From contig SVCQ01000002.1 in NCBI GenBank assembly GCA_015058275.1, forward strand, positions 7,648 through 52,901: 45,254 nucleotides of DNA, given 5' to 3'. Source of the DNA: Clostridiales bacterium (GTDB lineage Bacteria; Bacillota; Clostridia; Peptostreptococcales; Anaerovoracaceae). The position numbers were made by a program, and so were the translations under genes. Below are positions 1-8,866 of the stretch, in pieces. How positions within the stretch are numbered: the stretch's first letter is position 1; each line of letters starts with the position of its first letter. The notes below the pieces were generated by a model. That model did no database searches. It had not been told where the DNA came from and worked only from the letters and a program-made list of their open reading frames with translations.

Positions 1-1308
1 GTAGATCTCGGTCTTAATGTTGAGATCGTCCGCTGAGGTAACGAAGGTGTCGAGATCGTACTTCTCATATATATGGATGTCGCTGTCGACCTTTGAAGGC
101 GCGCTGACATATACCCATCCGGTATCGTCGCGGAAGCCGGCATCCGGCTCCTGGACTCCGGCGGAGTTGTTGAGATAGTATCCCGGCAATCTGTCCATGA
201 TGCTTTCCTTTACGGTCCTTGGTGCATCGAAGTCGGAGAAGATGCCCTTGCCGTTTTTGTACAGCTTGTAGGAAGTATCCTCGCCGTTTCTTATGCCGAC
301 CGCAGCGTTCCATGCGTTGACTGCGATTGTCGCGCAGCTGTTGTGCATGATGGAGAACTTGTTGCCGTTGCCGCCGAGCGTGCTGACGAGAGCATCAAGC
401 TGCTTCTGCGTAATGTCGAGATCATATGTGACATTCTCGAACTGATCCCACTCGAGCTTCTGGTTGTAGAGCTCTCTGTTGAAGCAGACTCCGCCGTTTA
501 CGACGCCGTCTGTCCACTTTTTGTAATCCAGTCCGGCCTCTTTGATCAGGGCCTTGCATCTGTTGATGGCCTCCTCGAACGAGATCTGTCTGCTGTCGAC
601 AAGGGAGAAGATGTTCTCGATCGCCGCTGTCTTGCCTTCTCTGCGAAGGCCGCCCCACAGCGAGCTGTTCTGGAGCGAGCCCAGGGCAGCCTGAGGCACG
701 GTGAGGTCGAAGTCGCGGTACATGCCGATGGTGACGATCTCTCCGCGGTCGAGAGTCACGCTGCTCATGTCATTCCTGTAGGTGAAATACTTGTCGGCGT
801 CATTGCCTGTGTGATTGGAACCGGCGGAGATATTCTCCCTGATGTCCTTATAGTATCTGTCGGAGATCTCATAGCCGGCATAAAGATCGTCCACGCTTAT
901 CTTTACTCCGTCCCTGTATGAGGTGAAGAGGAGATAGGCATGACCGTCATAGAACTGCATCTGGTCGTTGTACCTGGCGAGTATCTTGAGCCTGCCGACA
1001 ACAGGAGAGCCGTCGTCATACCTGCTGACGGAGACCTTGCGTGTAAAAGTACCGGACTCCGTGCCGGTTGTGACCGTGGTCTCGCCTTCCTTCATGGCGC
1101 AGAGCCTGCCGCTCTCGTCGACCCAGGCGACCGACGGATCCTTTGAAGTATAGCCCTCAAAACCTGAGAGCATCTCTCCGGCGATCATCCTGACAGTGCC
1201 TCCGCCTGCCTGATCATCAGTCTCCGCGAATGCGGCTGCGGGCATGAGGGCCAGCATGATCAGTACAGACAGCAGAAGTGATGATATCCGTTTGTGTGTT
1301 TGTCTCAT
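1..1308 (-). CDS. Secreted protein with BIG2-like domain and permuted papain-like fold (3' end outside window)
   Basis: An uninterrupted frame of 436 codons starts at ATG 1308-1306 and is still open at position 1, so the C-terminus is missing. A ribosome binding site (AAAGG) lies just upstream. Residues 1-28 form a signal peptide ending in AAAFA. Residues ~48-96 resemble a bacterial Ig-like (BIG2) domain (SKDPSVAWVDESGRL...). The next region contains DGHAYLLF (His123) and, about 200 residues later, HNSCATIAVNAWNA (Cys325). A His before a Cys in such motifs is the order seen in circularly permuted papain-fold (NlpC/P60, DUF4105-like) hydrolases, so a cell-wall or surface amidase/peptidase role is inferred. 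The gene is divergent from alr. Identity is moderate: signal peptide and frame are certain, catalysis is inference. Confidence 0.7.
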   Translation of the reverse strand, partial: MRQTHKRISSLLLSVLIMLALMPAAAFAETDDQAGGGTVRMIAGEMLSGFEGYTSKDPSVAWVDESGRLCAMKEGETTVTTGTESGTFTRKVSVSRYDDGSPVVGRLKILARYNDQMQFYDGHAYLLFTSYRDGVKISVDDLYAGYEISDRYYKDIRENISAGSNHTGNDADKYFTYRNDMSSVTLDRGEIVTIGMYRDFDLTVPQAALGSLQNSSLWGGLRREGKTAAIENIFSLVDSRQISFEEAINRCKALIKEAGLDYKKWTDGVVNGGVCFNRELYNQKLEWDQFENVTYDLDITQKQLDALVSTLGGNGNKFSIMHNSCATIAVNAWNAAVGIRNGEDTSYKLYKNGKGIFSDFDAPRTVKESIMDRLPGYYLNNSAGVQEPDAGFRDDTGWVYVSAPSKVDSDIHIYEKYDLDTFVTSADDLNIKTEIY

Positions 1309-1519
1309 TTGTATACCTTTGTTTTCAATGGATATGAACTGTTGCATGTATTGTACATTATATGGAAGAAAAAAAGCATAGAATATGTGCTCATCACGAG
1401 CTTTTTTGTCGTATAATTATTTCATCAAATGATATACGAAGGTTTCATTTAAAGATAATTTAAGCCCTGCGTATTATGATCGCGGGCAAAGGGTAAGACT
1501 GATCTTAAGGAGAATCGCT

Positions 1520-2689
1520 ATGTATAAAGAAACATTGAGACAGGTATGGGCCGAGATCGACATGTCGGCATTCGACCACAATGTAAAACAGATCAAGGCT
1601 CACATGGAGTGCCCTGAGATGATAGGCGTCATCAAGGCCAACGCGTACGGACACGGTGCGACAGAGTGCGCCAAGGTGCTCCAGCACAACGGAGTCAATT
1701 GCTTCGCAGTCGCTACTCTCGAGGAGGGAGTCAACCTCCGCGAGGACGGCATCGAAGGCGAGATCGTGGTACTGGGATTCACTCCTATAGAGTGCGTGGA
1801 CACAGTAGTCGAATACGGTCTGACACCTGTTGTCATGTTCTACGAATATGTCGAGGCTCTCAACGCCGAGGTCGAGAGACAGGGCGCTGAGCCTGCCAAG
1901 GTGCTCTTCGCGCTCGATACCGGCATGGGCAGGATTGGGTACCGCACCTTCACCGAGGAGGAGAGAGAGTACGGCGTTGAGCGTTACAAACAGATCAGCG
2001 AGCTCCCTAACATCGAGATCGCCGGAGTCATCACTCACTTCTCGACAGCTGACGAGGAGCAGAGAGAGTACACCCAGATGCAGATCTCAAACTACAATGC
2101 TTTCATGGACAAGCTCAATGCAGCCGGGTTCTATCCTAAAAAGATCTGCGCCAACTCTGCTTCGATCATGGTATATCCTGAGATCCACTTCGACGCCTGC
2201 CGTCCGGGCATCATCCTCTACGGACTTGCGCCGAGCAGTTACCTCAAGGACAAGGTCCTCGATCTCAAGCCTGTCATGACAGTCAAGGCCGAGATCGTAA
2301 ATCTCAAAACAGTCCCTAAGGGTACTTCAATCAGCTACGGCCGCAAGTTCACGACGACCAGGGACGAAACCAAGATCGCTACCATCGGACTCGGCTACGC
2401 AGACGGCTATTCAAGACTCAACAGCGGTAAGATCAGCGTTCTTGTCGGCGGCATCAAATGTCCGGTAGTCGGTAATATCTGCATGGACCAGTGCATGGTA
2501 GATGTTACAGAGGTTCCTGATGTACACAGAGGAGACGAGGTAGTCATCCTCGGCAAACAGGGCGATGAGCAGATCACCGCAGACGATCTGGCCGCCATCA
2601 ACGGCACCATCAACTACGAGATCACCTGCTGCTTCGACCTCAGGATCCCTAAGGTATACGTCAATTACCCGGAGGGTATGCTTGAGTAA
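1520..2689 (+). CDS. alr: Alanine racemase
   Basis: This PLP enzyme interconverts L- and D-alanine in the cytoplasm and supplies D-Ala for peptidoglycan. The 389-residue length is normal. The PLP lysine motif VIKANAYGHG places Lys39 as the cofactor lysine, and the second catalytic base is Tyr273 in TSISYGRKF, followed by the conserved IGLGYADGYSR segment. The start is fixed by AAGGAG at 1508-1513, seven bases before ATG. It leads a plus-strand run with a PAP2 phosphatase 14 bp downstream and ung after that, suggesting cotranscription. Confidence 0.97.
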   Translation: MYKETLRQVWAEIDMSAFDHNVKQIKAHMECPEMIGVIKANAYGHGATECAKVLQHNGVNCFAVATLEEGVNLREDGIEGEIVVLGFTPIECVDTVVEYGLTPVVMFYEYVEALNAEVERQGAEPAKVLFALDTGMGRIGYRTFTEEEREYGVERYKQISELPNIEIAGVITHFSTADEEQREYTQMQISNYNAFMDKLNAAGFYPKKICANSASIMVYPEIHFDACRPGIILYGLAPSSYLKDKVLDLKPVMTVKAEIVNLKTVPKGTSISYGRKFTTTRDETKIATIGLGYADGYSRLNSGKISVLVGGIKCPVVGNICMDQCMVDVTEVPDVHRGDEVVILGKQGDEQITADDLAAINGTINYEITCCFDLRIPKVYVNYPEGMLE

Positions 2690-2703
2690 TACGAAAGGGT
2701 TTT

Positions 2704-3360
2704 ATGGATAATTTTACTTTATTTGACGGTAACTTACTGATCGGCATTCAGGATCTGCTGAATGCCGATTGGCTTACTCCGATAATGAAATTCATCACGC
2801 TGTTCGGAGAATCCGGTATATTCTGGATAGTCGTATGTCTGGCGCTGCTCCTCTTTAAGCGCACACGCAGGCTCGGGATCATATGCTCGGTCTCACTGGC
2901 ATTCACATTCATATGCTGCAACCTCCTCATAAAGCCGGCGGTGGATCGAACCCGTCCGTGGGTGATGTTTACAGATGTGGTGCGCTACCTCGCGCCGCCG
3001 GGAGACGCTTCATTCCCGAGCGGACATTCGGCCAACTCCATGGGGCCGGCCTGGGCGATGTTTATCGCGTCCATGCCTATCCGCAGCAAGAGCTACGATG
3101 AAGTCCCGTGCCTCGGATGGAGAGGCGTCGGAGCCGATCCAAAGACCGTGCATCGATTTGGCATAGCGGCCGTGATACTGTCTCTGCTGATAGGTCTGTC
3201 GAGACTGTATCTGGGCATGCATTATCCGTCGGATGTCGCAGTGGGTTTGCTGCTCGGTATGGGGTGCGCCACGGTCATGTTCCAGACGATACGCGCGTAT
3301 GAGATCAACAGGGGTTCTCTGCTGGGGAGCGGGGACATTAAAAAGACTAAAGATAAATGA
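2704..3360 (+). CDS. PAP2-family membrane phosphatase
   Basis: A 218-residue membrane protein of the PAP2/type-2 phosphatidic acid phosphatase superfamily. The three-part active site is complete: KPAVDRTRP (Lys77, Arg84, Pro85; KX6RP), PSGH at 105-108, and SRLYLGMHYPSD (Arg167, His173, Asp177). Several hydrophobic helices surround these motifs. Family members dephosphorylate undecaprenyl pyrophosphate or phosphatidic/phosphatidylglycerol phosphates at the membrane; substrate cannot be read from sequence, though proximity to alr fits lipid-carrier recycling for cell-wall synthesis. It overlaps the next start codon by four bases (ATGA), implying translational coupling to ung. Confidence 0.92.
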   Translation: MDNFTLFDGNLLIGIQDLLNADWLTPIMKFITLFGESGIFWIVVCLALLLFKRTRRLGIICSVSLAFTFICCNLLIKPAVDRTRPWVMFTDVVRYLAPPGDASFPSGHSANSMGPAWAMFIASMPIRSKSYDEVPCLGWRGVGADPKTVHRFGIAAVILSLLIGLSRLYLGMHYPSDVAVGLLLGMGCATVMFQTIRAYEINRGSLLGSGDIKKTKDK

Positions 3361-4052
3361 AGACCATTACAGGTAACAGATGGGACGAGCTGCTGGCTGC
3401 TGAATGGCAGAAGCCGTATTATCAGGAGCTGCGCTCGTTCCTTATTGATGAATACGAGCATGAGACGGTGTATCCGCCGGCGGGCGATATATATAACGCT
3501 CTGAGGCTGACCGACTACGACGATGTCAAGGCCGTCATCTTCGGCCAGGACCCCTACCATGAGCCGGGCCAGGCCCACGGCCTTGCCTTCAGCGTGCCGT
3601 CGGGCATGCCGGAGCCGCCGTCTCTTGTCAATATATTAAAGGAGCTCGATAGCGACCTCGGGATCAGAAGGGGCGCGGATACCGGCAGGGGCATACTCGT
3701 GCCGTGGGCCGAGAACGGAGTGCTCCTTCTCAATACGGCGCTAACCGTCAGGGCCCATCAGGCGGGTTCCCACCGGGGACACGGATGGGAGCGGTTCACA
3801 GACGAGGTGACACGTCTGCTCGCATCGAGGGAGAGACCGATGGTCTTCATCCTCTGGGGAGCCAACGCCAGAGCCAAAAAGAACATCATACTGGATGCTC
3901 AGGGAGACGGCCCGCGCCGCCACCTCATAATCGAGGCGCCGCATCCGAGTCCGCTGTCAGCTCACCGCGGATTCTTCGGCGGCAGATACTTCTCAAGATG
4001 CAATTACTTCCTGGAGGACTGCGGCCTTGAGCCGGTGGACTGGAGCCTTTAG
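3357..4052 (+). CDS. ung: Uracil-DNA glycosylase (family 1)
   Basis: Removes uracil from DNA as the first step of base excision repair. The water-activating motif GQDPYH is present (Asp65, His68), as is the C-terminal motif HPSPLSAHRGFFG with catalytic His196. The 231-residue length matches the family. It starts inside the stop codon of the PAP2 gene (ATGA overlap), so the two are probably translated from one message. Nothing unusual is seen. Confidence 0.97.
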   Translation: MKTITGNRWDELLAAEWQKPYYQELRSFLIDEYEHETVYPPAGDIYNALRLTDYDDVKAVIFGQDPYHEPGQAHGLAFSVPSGMPEPPSLVNILKELDSDLGIRRGADTGRGILVPWAENGVLLLNTALTVRAHQAGSHRGHGWERFTDEVTRLLASRERPMVFILWGANARAKKNIILDAQGDGPRRHLIIEAPHPSPLSAHRGFFGGRYFSRCNYFLEDCGLEPVDWSL

Positions 4053-4127
4053 GGGTGTTGAAATGGACCCGCCTATTTGGTAAGATATGCGGGTGTGAAA
4101 ACAAAAAGAAAAGAGGAATTACCCAAG

Positions 4128-4820
4128 ATGAACACAGAAAAGAAATACAGAAGATCAGCACTTGTAATAGTATGCTATATCCTTGCTGCTCTCATGGCGC
4201 TTTATACATGCTACCAGCTCGGATACACTGTCTACACGATCAGACAGTATTATGCACAGTACAGCATGAACGCAACTCCGATGGAGTATGTCACATACCT
4301 CACTCAGAACGGCCTTCAGCCGCTCGTCAACACGGTGATATTTTTCATGCTTGCAGCCATCCTTGACGCAGTAAGGAAGAACAATCCTGCCAACTACCTC
4401 TCGGATGAGGACATCGCAGACGCAAAGATGGAAAAGAGAGCCGACAAGGATGCGAAGCAATTCGAAAAGAAGGAAGCCGCTGCCGAGAAGGCGGGACGCA
4501 AGCCGGCATCAAAAGAGGAGCCTGTAGTAGCTGACTTCACATCGGACAAAGCAGACAAAGAGGAGACAAAGAAGCCTGCAGCCAGAAAGAACAGCGGCAG
4601 GAAGCCTGCGGCCAAAAAGAATACCGACAAAAAGGCTGACGGCGAAGGCAGGTCCGCTTCCGCAAAGAGCGGCACAGCAAAGAAGAGCAGCGGCAGGAAG
4701 CCTGCAGCCAAAAAGAGCGCTCCTAAAAAGACCGGGGAGCCTAAGGCAAAGACTGCGGCCAAAGAGGAGCCAAAGGCAGAGCCTTCAGTAGAATTCTCAG
4801 CTGAGACAAGGGATGAGTAA
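4128..4820 (+). CDS. Membrane protein with histone H1-like Lys/Ala/Pro-rich tail
   Basis: About 230 residues from ATG 4128, preceded by AGAGG (4112-4116). A longer frame opens at TTG 4077 without a good ribosome binding site, so the ATG is preferred. The N-terminal third has two hydrophobic segments (SALVIVCYILAALMALYTCY and LVNTVIFFMLAAILDAV). The remaining ~130 residues are strongly charged and low-complexity, with recurring GRKPAAKK / KKSSGRKPAAKK units like histone H1 and bacterial HU-tail (PAKKAA) repeats. No catalytic domain is recognised. A terminator follows at 4856-4891. The tail could bind DNA, polyphosphate or teichoic acids; this is speculation. Confidence 0.8.
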   Translation: MNTEKKYRRSALVIVCYILAALMALYTCYQLGYTVYTIRQYYAQYSMNATPMEYVTYLTQNGLQPLVNTVIFFMLAAILDAVRKNNPANYLSDEDIADAKMEKRADKDAKQFEKKEAAAEKAGRKPASKEEPVVADFTSDKADKEETKKPAARKNSGRKPAAKKNTDKKADGEGRSASAKSGTAKKSSGRKPAAKKSAPKKTGEPKAKTAAKEEPKAEPSVEFSAETRDE

Positions 4821-4855
4821 TAAGGGGCAGATCTACAACTGATATGTTAACAACA

Positions 4856-4891
4856 GACCGCGTGACCGGTATCGGTCGTACGCGGTTTTTT
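4856..4891 (+). terminator. Intrinsic terminator after the H1-tail membrane protein
   Basis: ACCGCGT-GACCG, loop GTAT, then CGGTC-(GT)-ACGCGGT runs straight into six T residues. A two-part stem of 12 base pairs with a 2-nt bulge. It separates the preceding gene from the DUF2156 gene and shows that the longer frame opening at 4844 is not the real start of that gene. Confidence 0.85.
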
Positions 4892-4906
4892 GCAAAAGGG
4901 GGATAC

Positions 4907-5839
4907 ATGATCGACTGGAAAGAGATCACTCTGGCCGACAAGCCGGCAATAGAAGACAGAATATGCGCGAGCGGATGCCACGGAGCGGACTACAGTTTCA
5001 CCAATCTGTACATCTGGCGCAAGGCGTACAAGCCTATGATCGCCATGGGCGGCGAGAGGCTGCTTGTAGGCATGCCGCAGTGGAAGATCTACGCCTATCC
5101 GAAGGGCGGCGGCGATGTCAGACCGGGCATCGAGATGCTGCTCGAAGAGGCGCACAGCCAGGGCGACAAGCTCGTGATAAGAGGTCTCACCGACAAGACT
5201 CTGCAGGAATTCCTGCCTCTTTACGGGGACAGGTTTGAGATAAGCGAGGACAGGGACAACGCGGACTATATCTATTCCGTGGAGAAGCTCTGCGAGCTTC
5301 CGGGCAGGCATCTGTCGTCCAAGAGGAACCACATCAAGCACTTTGAGAGGAACGGCGAGTGGGAGTTCCACAGGATAGCCGCCGACTCATGCGGCATGGT
5401 CACCTCATGTGAGGGTGCAGGCTCTGCCAAAGTCTCGTCGCTTGATGAGGCCAGAGCCTTTGTGGACTCGTTTTATAAGGAAAAGAACGATCCTGAGCTC
5501 GAGGATGAGGCCGGCGCCATCGAGGAGATGTTCGCCAACTACAAGGAGCTCGGCTTCCTTGGCGGACTGCTCTACCAGAAGGGCGAGCCGGTGGCGTTCA
5601 CCGCGGGTACCAGACTCGATAATGAGGTGTTCGATACCCATTTCGAAAAGGCGATGCCGGGAGTCGAGGCGGCATACACCATGGTCAACCGCGAATTCGC
5701 GAGGCTGGTGAGAGCTGAGTACCCGGACATACAGTACTTCAACCGCGAAGAGGACATGGGCATCGAAGGCCTGAGACGCGCCAAGGAGAGCTATCATCCG
5801 GACATACTCCTGATGAAGTACTTCGCGCGCGAGAAGTAA
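4907..5839 (+). CDS. DUF2156 / phosphatidylglycerol lysyltransferase C-terminal-domain protein
   Basis: A 310-residue cytosolic protein with the DUF2156 fold (two tandem GNAT-like halves), related to the catalytic domain of MprF/FemX-type aminoacyl transferases. Indicative segments are DYSFTNLYIWRKAY near the N-terminus, SSKRNHIKHFER, and a C-terminal YPDIQYFNREEDMGIEGLR. It has no membrane segments, so it is the stand-alone form whose substrate is not established. The start is set by AAAGGGGG just before ATG 4907, downstream of the terminator at 4856-4891. The next gene, a GNAT acetyltransferase, begins 3 bp after its stop, so the two are probably a functional pair. Confidence 0.85.
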   Translation: MIDWKEITLADKPAIEDRICASGCHGADYSFTNLYIWRKAYKPMIAMGGERLLVGMPQWKIYAYPKGGGDVRPGIEMLLEEAHSQGDKLVIRGLTDKTLQEFLPLYGDRFEISEDRDNADYIYSVEKLCELPGRHLSSKRNHIKHFERNGEWEFHRIAADSCGMVTSCEGAGSAKVSSLDEARAFVDSFYKEKNDPELEDEAGAIEEMFANYKELGFLGGLLYQKGEPVAFTAGTRLDNEVFDTHFEKAMPGVEAAYTMVNREFARLVRAEYPDIQYFNREEDMGIEGLRRAKESYHPDILLMKYFAREK

Positions 5840-5842
5840 AAT

Positions 5843-6787
5843 ATGATCAGAGCTATAAGTAATGATTATGCAATAAAGACGACGGATGAACCGGGCGTAT
5901 ACGAGGGTCTGCGCGAACTCTGGTGCGTGACCTTCGGCGATGAGCCTGAGTACGTCGATGCCACCTACGATTACTTCGGAGGGGATATAAGGGGCTATGC
6001 GGCCGTGGACAGGGACGGACAAGTGGCCTCCTGTCTTACTCTCTATAAGTGCGGAGTATTTGAGGACAGACCTGTGTATGTGTCCTATGCTGTATGCACG
6101 CGCGAGGACTCAAGAGGTCTCGGCCTTGCGGGCAGCCTGTCAAAGGCGGTCATGGAGGAAGTAATCTCGCAGGGAGGCATATCCATAGTCTCTCCGGCGG
6201 AGAGATCCCTCGAGGACTTCTATGCGGGCCTTGGATATGAGCCGTACTTCTTCGTATCCGAGAGGGCGGTGATGTCGCCCGACCTTGATGCGGACGAATT
6301 CGACGACTTTGACGATTACGACATGGATTTCGGCACAGATGAGACTGAGCCGCTGAGCCCGGCGCTGGAGCTGAAGCGCATCGATGCCGGCTCTTACAGC
6401 AGATACAGGGAAGCCTTCCTCTCGGGCAGGCCCCATGTGGAGCTGAGCCCCGCCATGATGAGGCTGGCTGAGGCCGAGAGCATGGGCGGATGCGGGCTGT
6501 ACTCGATCAACGGGGGAGATGCCGTGTGCATAGTCGAAGAGGCGGGTCCGGCGAGAGTCGTCCTGACTGAACTCCTGGTGAGCCCGGTGCTGCTCGAGAT
6601 CTCAGGCGATATAGATTCGGAGATCGCGTCGATGATCGCAAAGCACTTCGATGCCGCCGAGACTGTTTACAGGACTCCCGGATGGGGAAGATGCCAGAGC
6701 ATGGCTGCGGGACTGACGGCCGTAAAGGATACAGATGAGTTCGGATACATGTATGAAGAGGCGTATTACGGATTCCCTGTGGATTAG
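5843..6787 (+). CDS. GNAT-family N-acetyltransferase
   Basis: A 314-residue protein whose N-terminal half carries the acetyl-CoA binding region VCTREDSRGLGLAGSLSKAV (motif A, R/Q-x-x-G-x-G/A variant) and the typical FYAGLGYEPYF segment. The C-terminal half looks like a second, degenerate domain (EIS/SCP2-like arrangement), with an acidic linker (DADEFDDFDDYDMDF) between them. It follows the DUF2156 gene by 3 bp and precedes a secreted phosphatase gene. Substrate unknown. Confidence 0.8.
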   Translation: MIRAISNDYAIKTTDEPGVYEGLRELWCVTFGDEPEYVDATYDYFGGDIRGYAAVDRDGQVASCLTLYKCGVFEDRPVYVSYAVCTREDSRGLGLAGSLSKAVMEEVISQGGISIVSPAERSLEDFYAGLGYEPYFFVSERAVMSPDLDADEFDDFDDYDMDFGTDETEPLSPALELKRIDAGSYSRYREAFLSGRPHVELSPAMMRLAEAESMGGCGLYSINGGDAVCIVEEAGPARVVLTELLVSPVLLEISGDIDSEIASMIAKHFDAAETVYRTPGWGRCQSMAAGLTAVKDTDEFGYMYEEAYYGFPVD

Positions 6788-6815
6788 CAGGATCATAAAG
6801 GAGAGGCTTTAACAG

Positions 6816-8138
6816 ATGAAAAATGAGCATTTGCATTTAAGGATATTGGCTGTACTGACTCTTGCCGTCACCATGCTTGCATCATCGCTGTGCATGGGAC
6901 GCTCGCCGCTTACATACCACGTAAGCGCTGAGGATGTACCGTCTATAGATGCCGGCATGGACATAAACGACATATCCAAGTTCGGCAACATCAAGCTGGT
7001 AAAGGACGGCCGTCTCCTGACAAAGGCAGACCTCTCTGCTGCGGGGATCAGTTACGGCGACATCGTGACGGTGAGCTTCCTGGATCAGGAGATCACAATG
7101 CCCGTTGCAGGCGATTACTCCGAAGTGGGCAAGGGAGATGCGCTGCTGCGTGAGGATGACAATGAGGCGGAGCTCGCGATCAATATGGGAGCCTTCGCAT
7201 CCGAATACATCGCCGACAAATCCAGCTTCGAGGACGGGACCTTTGCATGGACATACAAGAAGGGCGTCAGCGATGTGACATTCCACATCGAGCTCAAGCA
7301 AAAGGGCGGACTCTTCACGGAGTACGGAGAGAGCGACCTTGTGTACTCAGACAAGAGAGAGGACTTCCCGGATCTAAGTGACGAGCAGTTTGCCAACTTC
7401 AGGGTCATCTCCACGACGGGGATGGGCAAGGATGTCCTGTACAGGACGGCTTCGCCTGTCAACCCGAGGAGAGGCCGCAATACATATGCCGACGCAGCCT
7501 GCAAAGAGCACGGCATCAAGGCATTCGTGAATCTCGCAGACAGCAAAGACGAACTCGCCGGCTTCCCGGGATTTGACGAGACCTACTACTCGACGGCGGA
7601 TTACATCCCGCTCAGCATGGGCCTGGACTTTGAGGACAAGGACTTCAGAGACAAGCTGGCCAGGGGACTCAGGTTCATCATAGAGCATGACGGACCGTAT
7701 GCCATCCACTGCACCGAAGGCAAGGACAGAGCGGGAGTGGTAGCGGCCCTGCTTGAATGCTTCATGGGAGCGTCATATGATGAGATCGCCGCTGACTACA
7801 TGGTGACTTTTTACAACTACTACGGCATAACGCCCGACGATGAGCGCTATGATAAGATAGTCGAGGAGAATATCGACGCCACACTCGGGGCTCTGTACGG
7901 GACGGATGATATTAAATCGGCGGATCTCGCTGCGGAGGCTGAGGATTACTTTAAGGAGTGCGGACTCACAGACGATGAGATCGATTCTCTGAGGGGAAGG
8001 CTCGGCGGAGAGAAGAGCGAGGCAGGCAATTACAGGGCGTTCCTTGGATTCGCCGCGGCCATTGCTCTGTGCATCGTCATCGCAGCCGTATACAGGAAGA
8101 AAAAACAGTCCAAAAACTCTGACAAGGAGGAAGCATAA
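6816..8138 (+). CDS. Exported, membrane-anchored tyrosine-type protein phosphatase
   Basis: A 440-residue protein with a signal peptide (residues ~1-30), an extracytoplasmic domain, a phosphatase domain of the Tyr_phosphatase_3 type and a C-terminal membrane helix (~406-426) followed by a Lys-rich tail. The active-site loop is HCTEGKDRAG with nucleophile Cys299 and Arg305 (CX5R). ISTTGMGKDVLYRTASP and NLADSKDEL are typical upstream segments. AGGAG lies ~10 nt before ATG 6816. The stop overlaps the next start (TAATG), so it is coupled to thrH. Orientation (catalytic domain outside the cell) follows from the signal peptide and C-terminal anchor; the substrate may be a phosphoprotein or phosphoinositide. 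Confidence 0.85.
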   Translation: MKNEHLHLRILAVLTLAVTMLASSLCMGRSPLTYHVSAEDVPSIDAGMDINDISKFGNIKLVKDGRLLTKADLSAAGISYGDIVTVSFLDQEITMPVAGDYSEVGKGDALLREDDNEAELAINMGAFASEYIADKSSFEDGTFAWTYKKGVSDVTFHIELKQKGGLFTEYGESDLVYSDKREDFPDLSDEQFANFRVISTTGMGKDVLYRTASPVNPRRGRNTYADAACKEHGIKAFVNLADSKDELAGFPGFDETYYSTADYIPLSMGLDFEDKDFRDKLARGLRFIIEHDGPYAIHCTEGKDRAGVVAALLECFMGASYDEIAADYMVTFYNYYGITPDDERYDKIVEENIDATLGALYGTDDIKSADLAAEAEDYFKECGLTDDEIDSLRGRLGGEKSEAGNYRAFLGFAAAIALCIVIAAVYRKKKQSKNSDKEEA

Positions 8139-8737
8139 TGAACATAGTATGTCTTGACATGGAAGGCGTGCTGGTCCCTGAGATATGGATCGCATTCAGC
8201 AAGGAGAGCGGCATACCGGAGCTCTCGCGCACTACAAGAGACGAGCCCGATTACGACAAGCTCATGCGCTGGCGCATAGGAGTGCTCAAAGAGCACGGCC
8301 TCAAGCTCAAGGATGTGCAGGATACCATCGCAAGGATAGATCCGCTTCCGGGCGCAAAGGAATTCCTCGATGAGCTCAGATCCATCACCCAGGTGATAGT
8401 GCTGAGCGACACCTTCTCGCAGTTCGCGCAGCCTCTGATGAAGAAGCTTGGCTGGCCGGCTCTCTTCTGCAACGAACTGGTCATTGATGAAGAGGGATAT
8501 ATCGAGGGAGTCAGGATGAGGTGCGAGGAGTCAAAGCTCACCACCGTAAAGGGCCTGCAGTCGATAGGCTTCGATACCATTGCAGCAGGCGACAGCTACA
8601 ACGACCTCGGCATGATACAGGCGAGCAAGGCGGGTTTCCTCTTCAGGACGACAGAGCAGATCAAAAAGGACTATCCGCAGTACCCTGCTTTTGAGGACTA
8701 CGGTGAATTCCTCGAGGCGATAAAGGGCGCTCTGTAG
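8138..8737 (+). CDS. thrH: ThrH-type HAD phosphatase/phosphotransferase
   Basis: A 199-residue HAD-superfamily protein. The N-terminus CLDMEGVLVPEIWIAFS with Asp7 as nucleophile, the motif VLSDTFSQFAQPLM and the C-terminal GDSYNDLGM are diagnostic of ThrH, which dephosphorylates phosphoserine and can transfer the phosphate to homoserine. It therefore may serve serine synthesis or bypass homoserine kinase. It overlaps the preceding phosphatase gene by 1 base (TAATG). No serine or threonine pathway genes are nearby. Confidence 0.92.
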   Translation: MNIVCLDMEGVLVPEIWIAFSKESGIPELSRTTRDEPDYDKLMRWRIGVLKEHGLKLKDVQDTIARIDPLPGAKEFLDELRSITQVIVLSDTFSQFAQPLMKKLGWPALFCNELVIDEEGYIEGVRMRCEESKLTTVKGLQSIGFDTIAAGDSYNDLGMIQASKAGFLFRTTEQIKKDYPQYPAFEDYGEFLEAIKGAL

Positions 8738-8775
8738 ATATATTAGATTTCCTACCAAATAAATAGGAATTCTTC

Positions 8776-8804
8776 TTGATTTTGCCTCCGATCGGATGTA
8801 GTAT
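8776..8804 (+). promoter_or_regulatory. Candidate sigma-A promoter of the DUF1858 gene
   Basis: TTGATT at 8776-8781 and TAGTAT at 8799-8804 with a 17-bp spacer. Predicted start of transcription is ~50-60 nt before the DUF1858 start codon. A weak hairpin (TTCCTA/TAGGAA) lies just upstream at ~8750-8772 without a T-run. Confidence 0.45.
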
Positions 8805-8866
8805 ATTCCAGACGATCGAAATGAGGCGGATATCTGATCCGCAGTTAAGCAATAAAGGAGACAACA

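Noticed and set aside
343-921. 192-codon plus-strand frame near the left edge
   Set aside because: It is antisense to the minus-strand secreted-protein gene, which has a signal peptide, ribosome binding site and domain structure.
1389-1407. Terminator-like GCTC-GAGC hairpin with T-run in the alr upstream region
   Set aside because: The stem is only four base pairs and it lies upstream of both divergent genes, so it terminates nothing.
4844-4906. Extended N-terminus for the DUF2156 protein
   Set aside because: The extension is encoded by an intrinsic terminator hairpin; ATG 4907 has a strong ribosome binding site.
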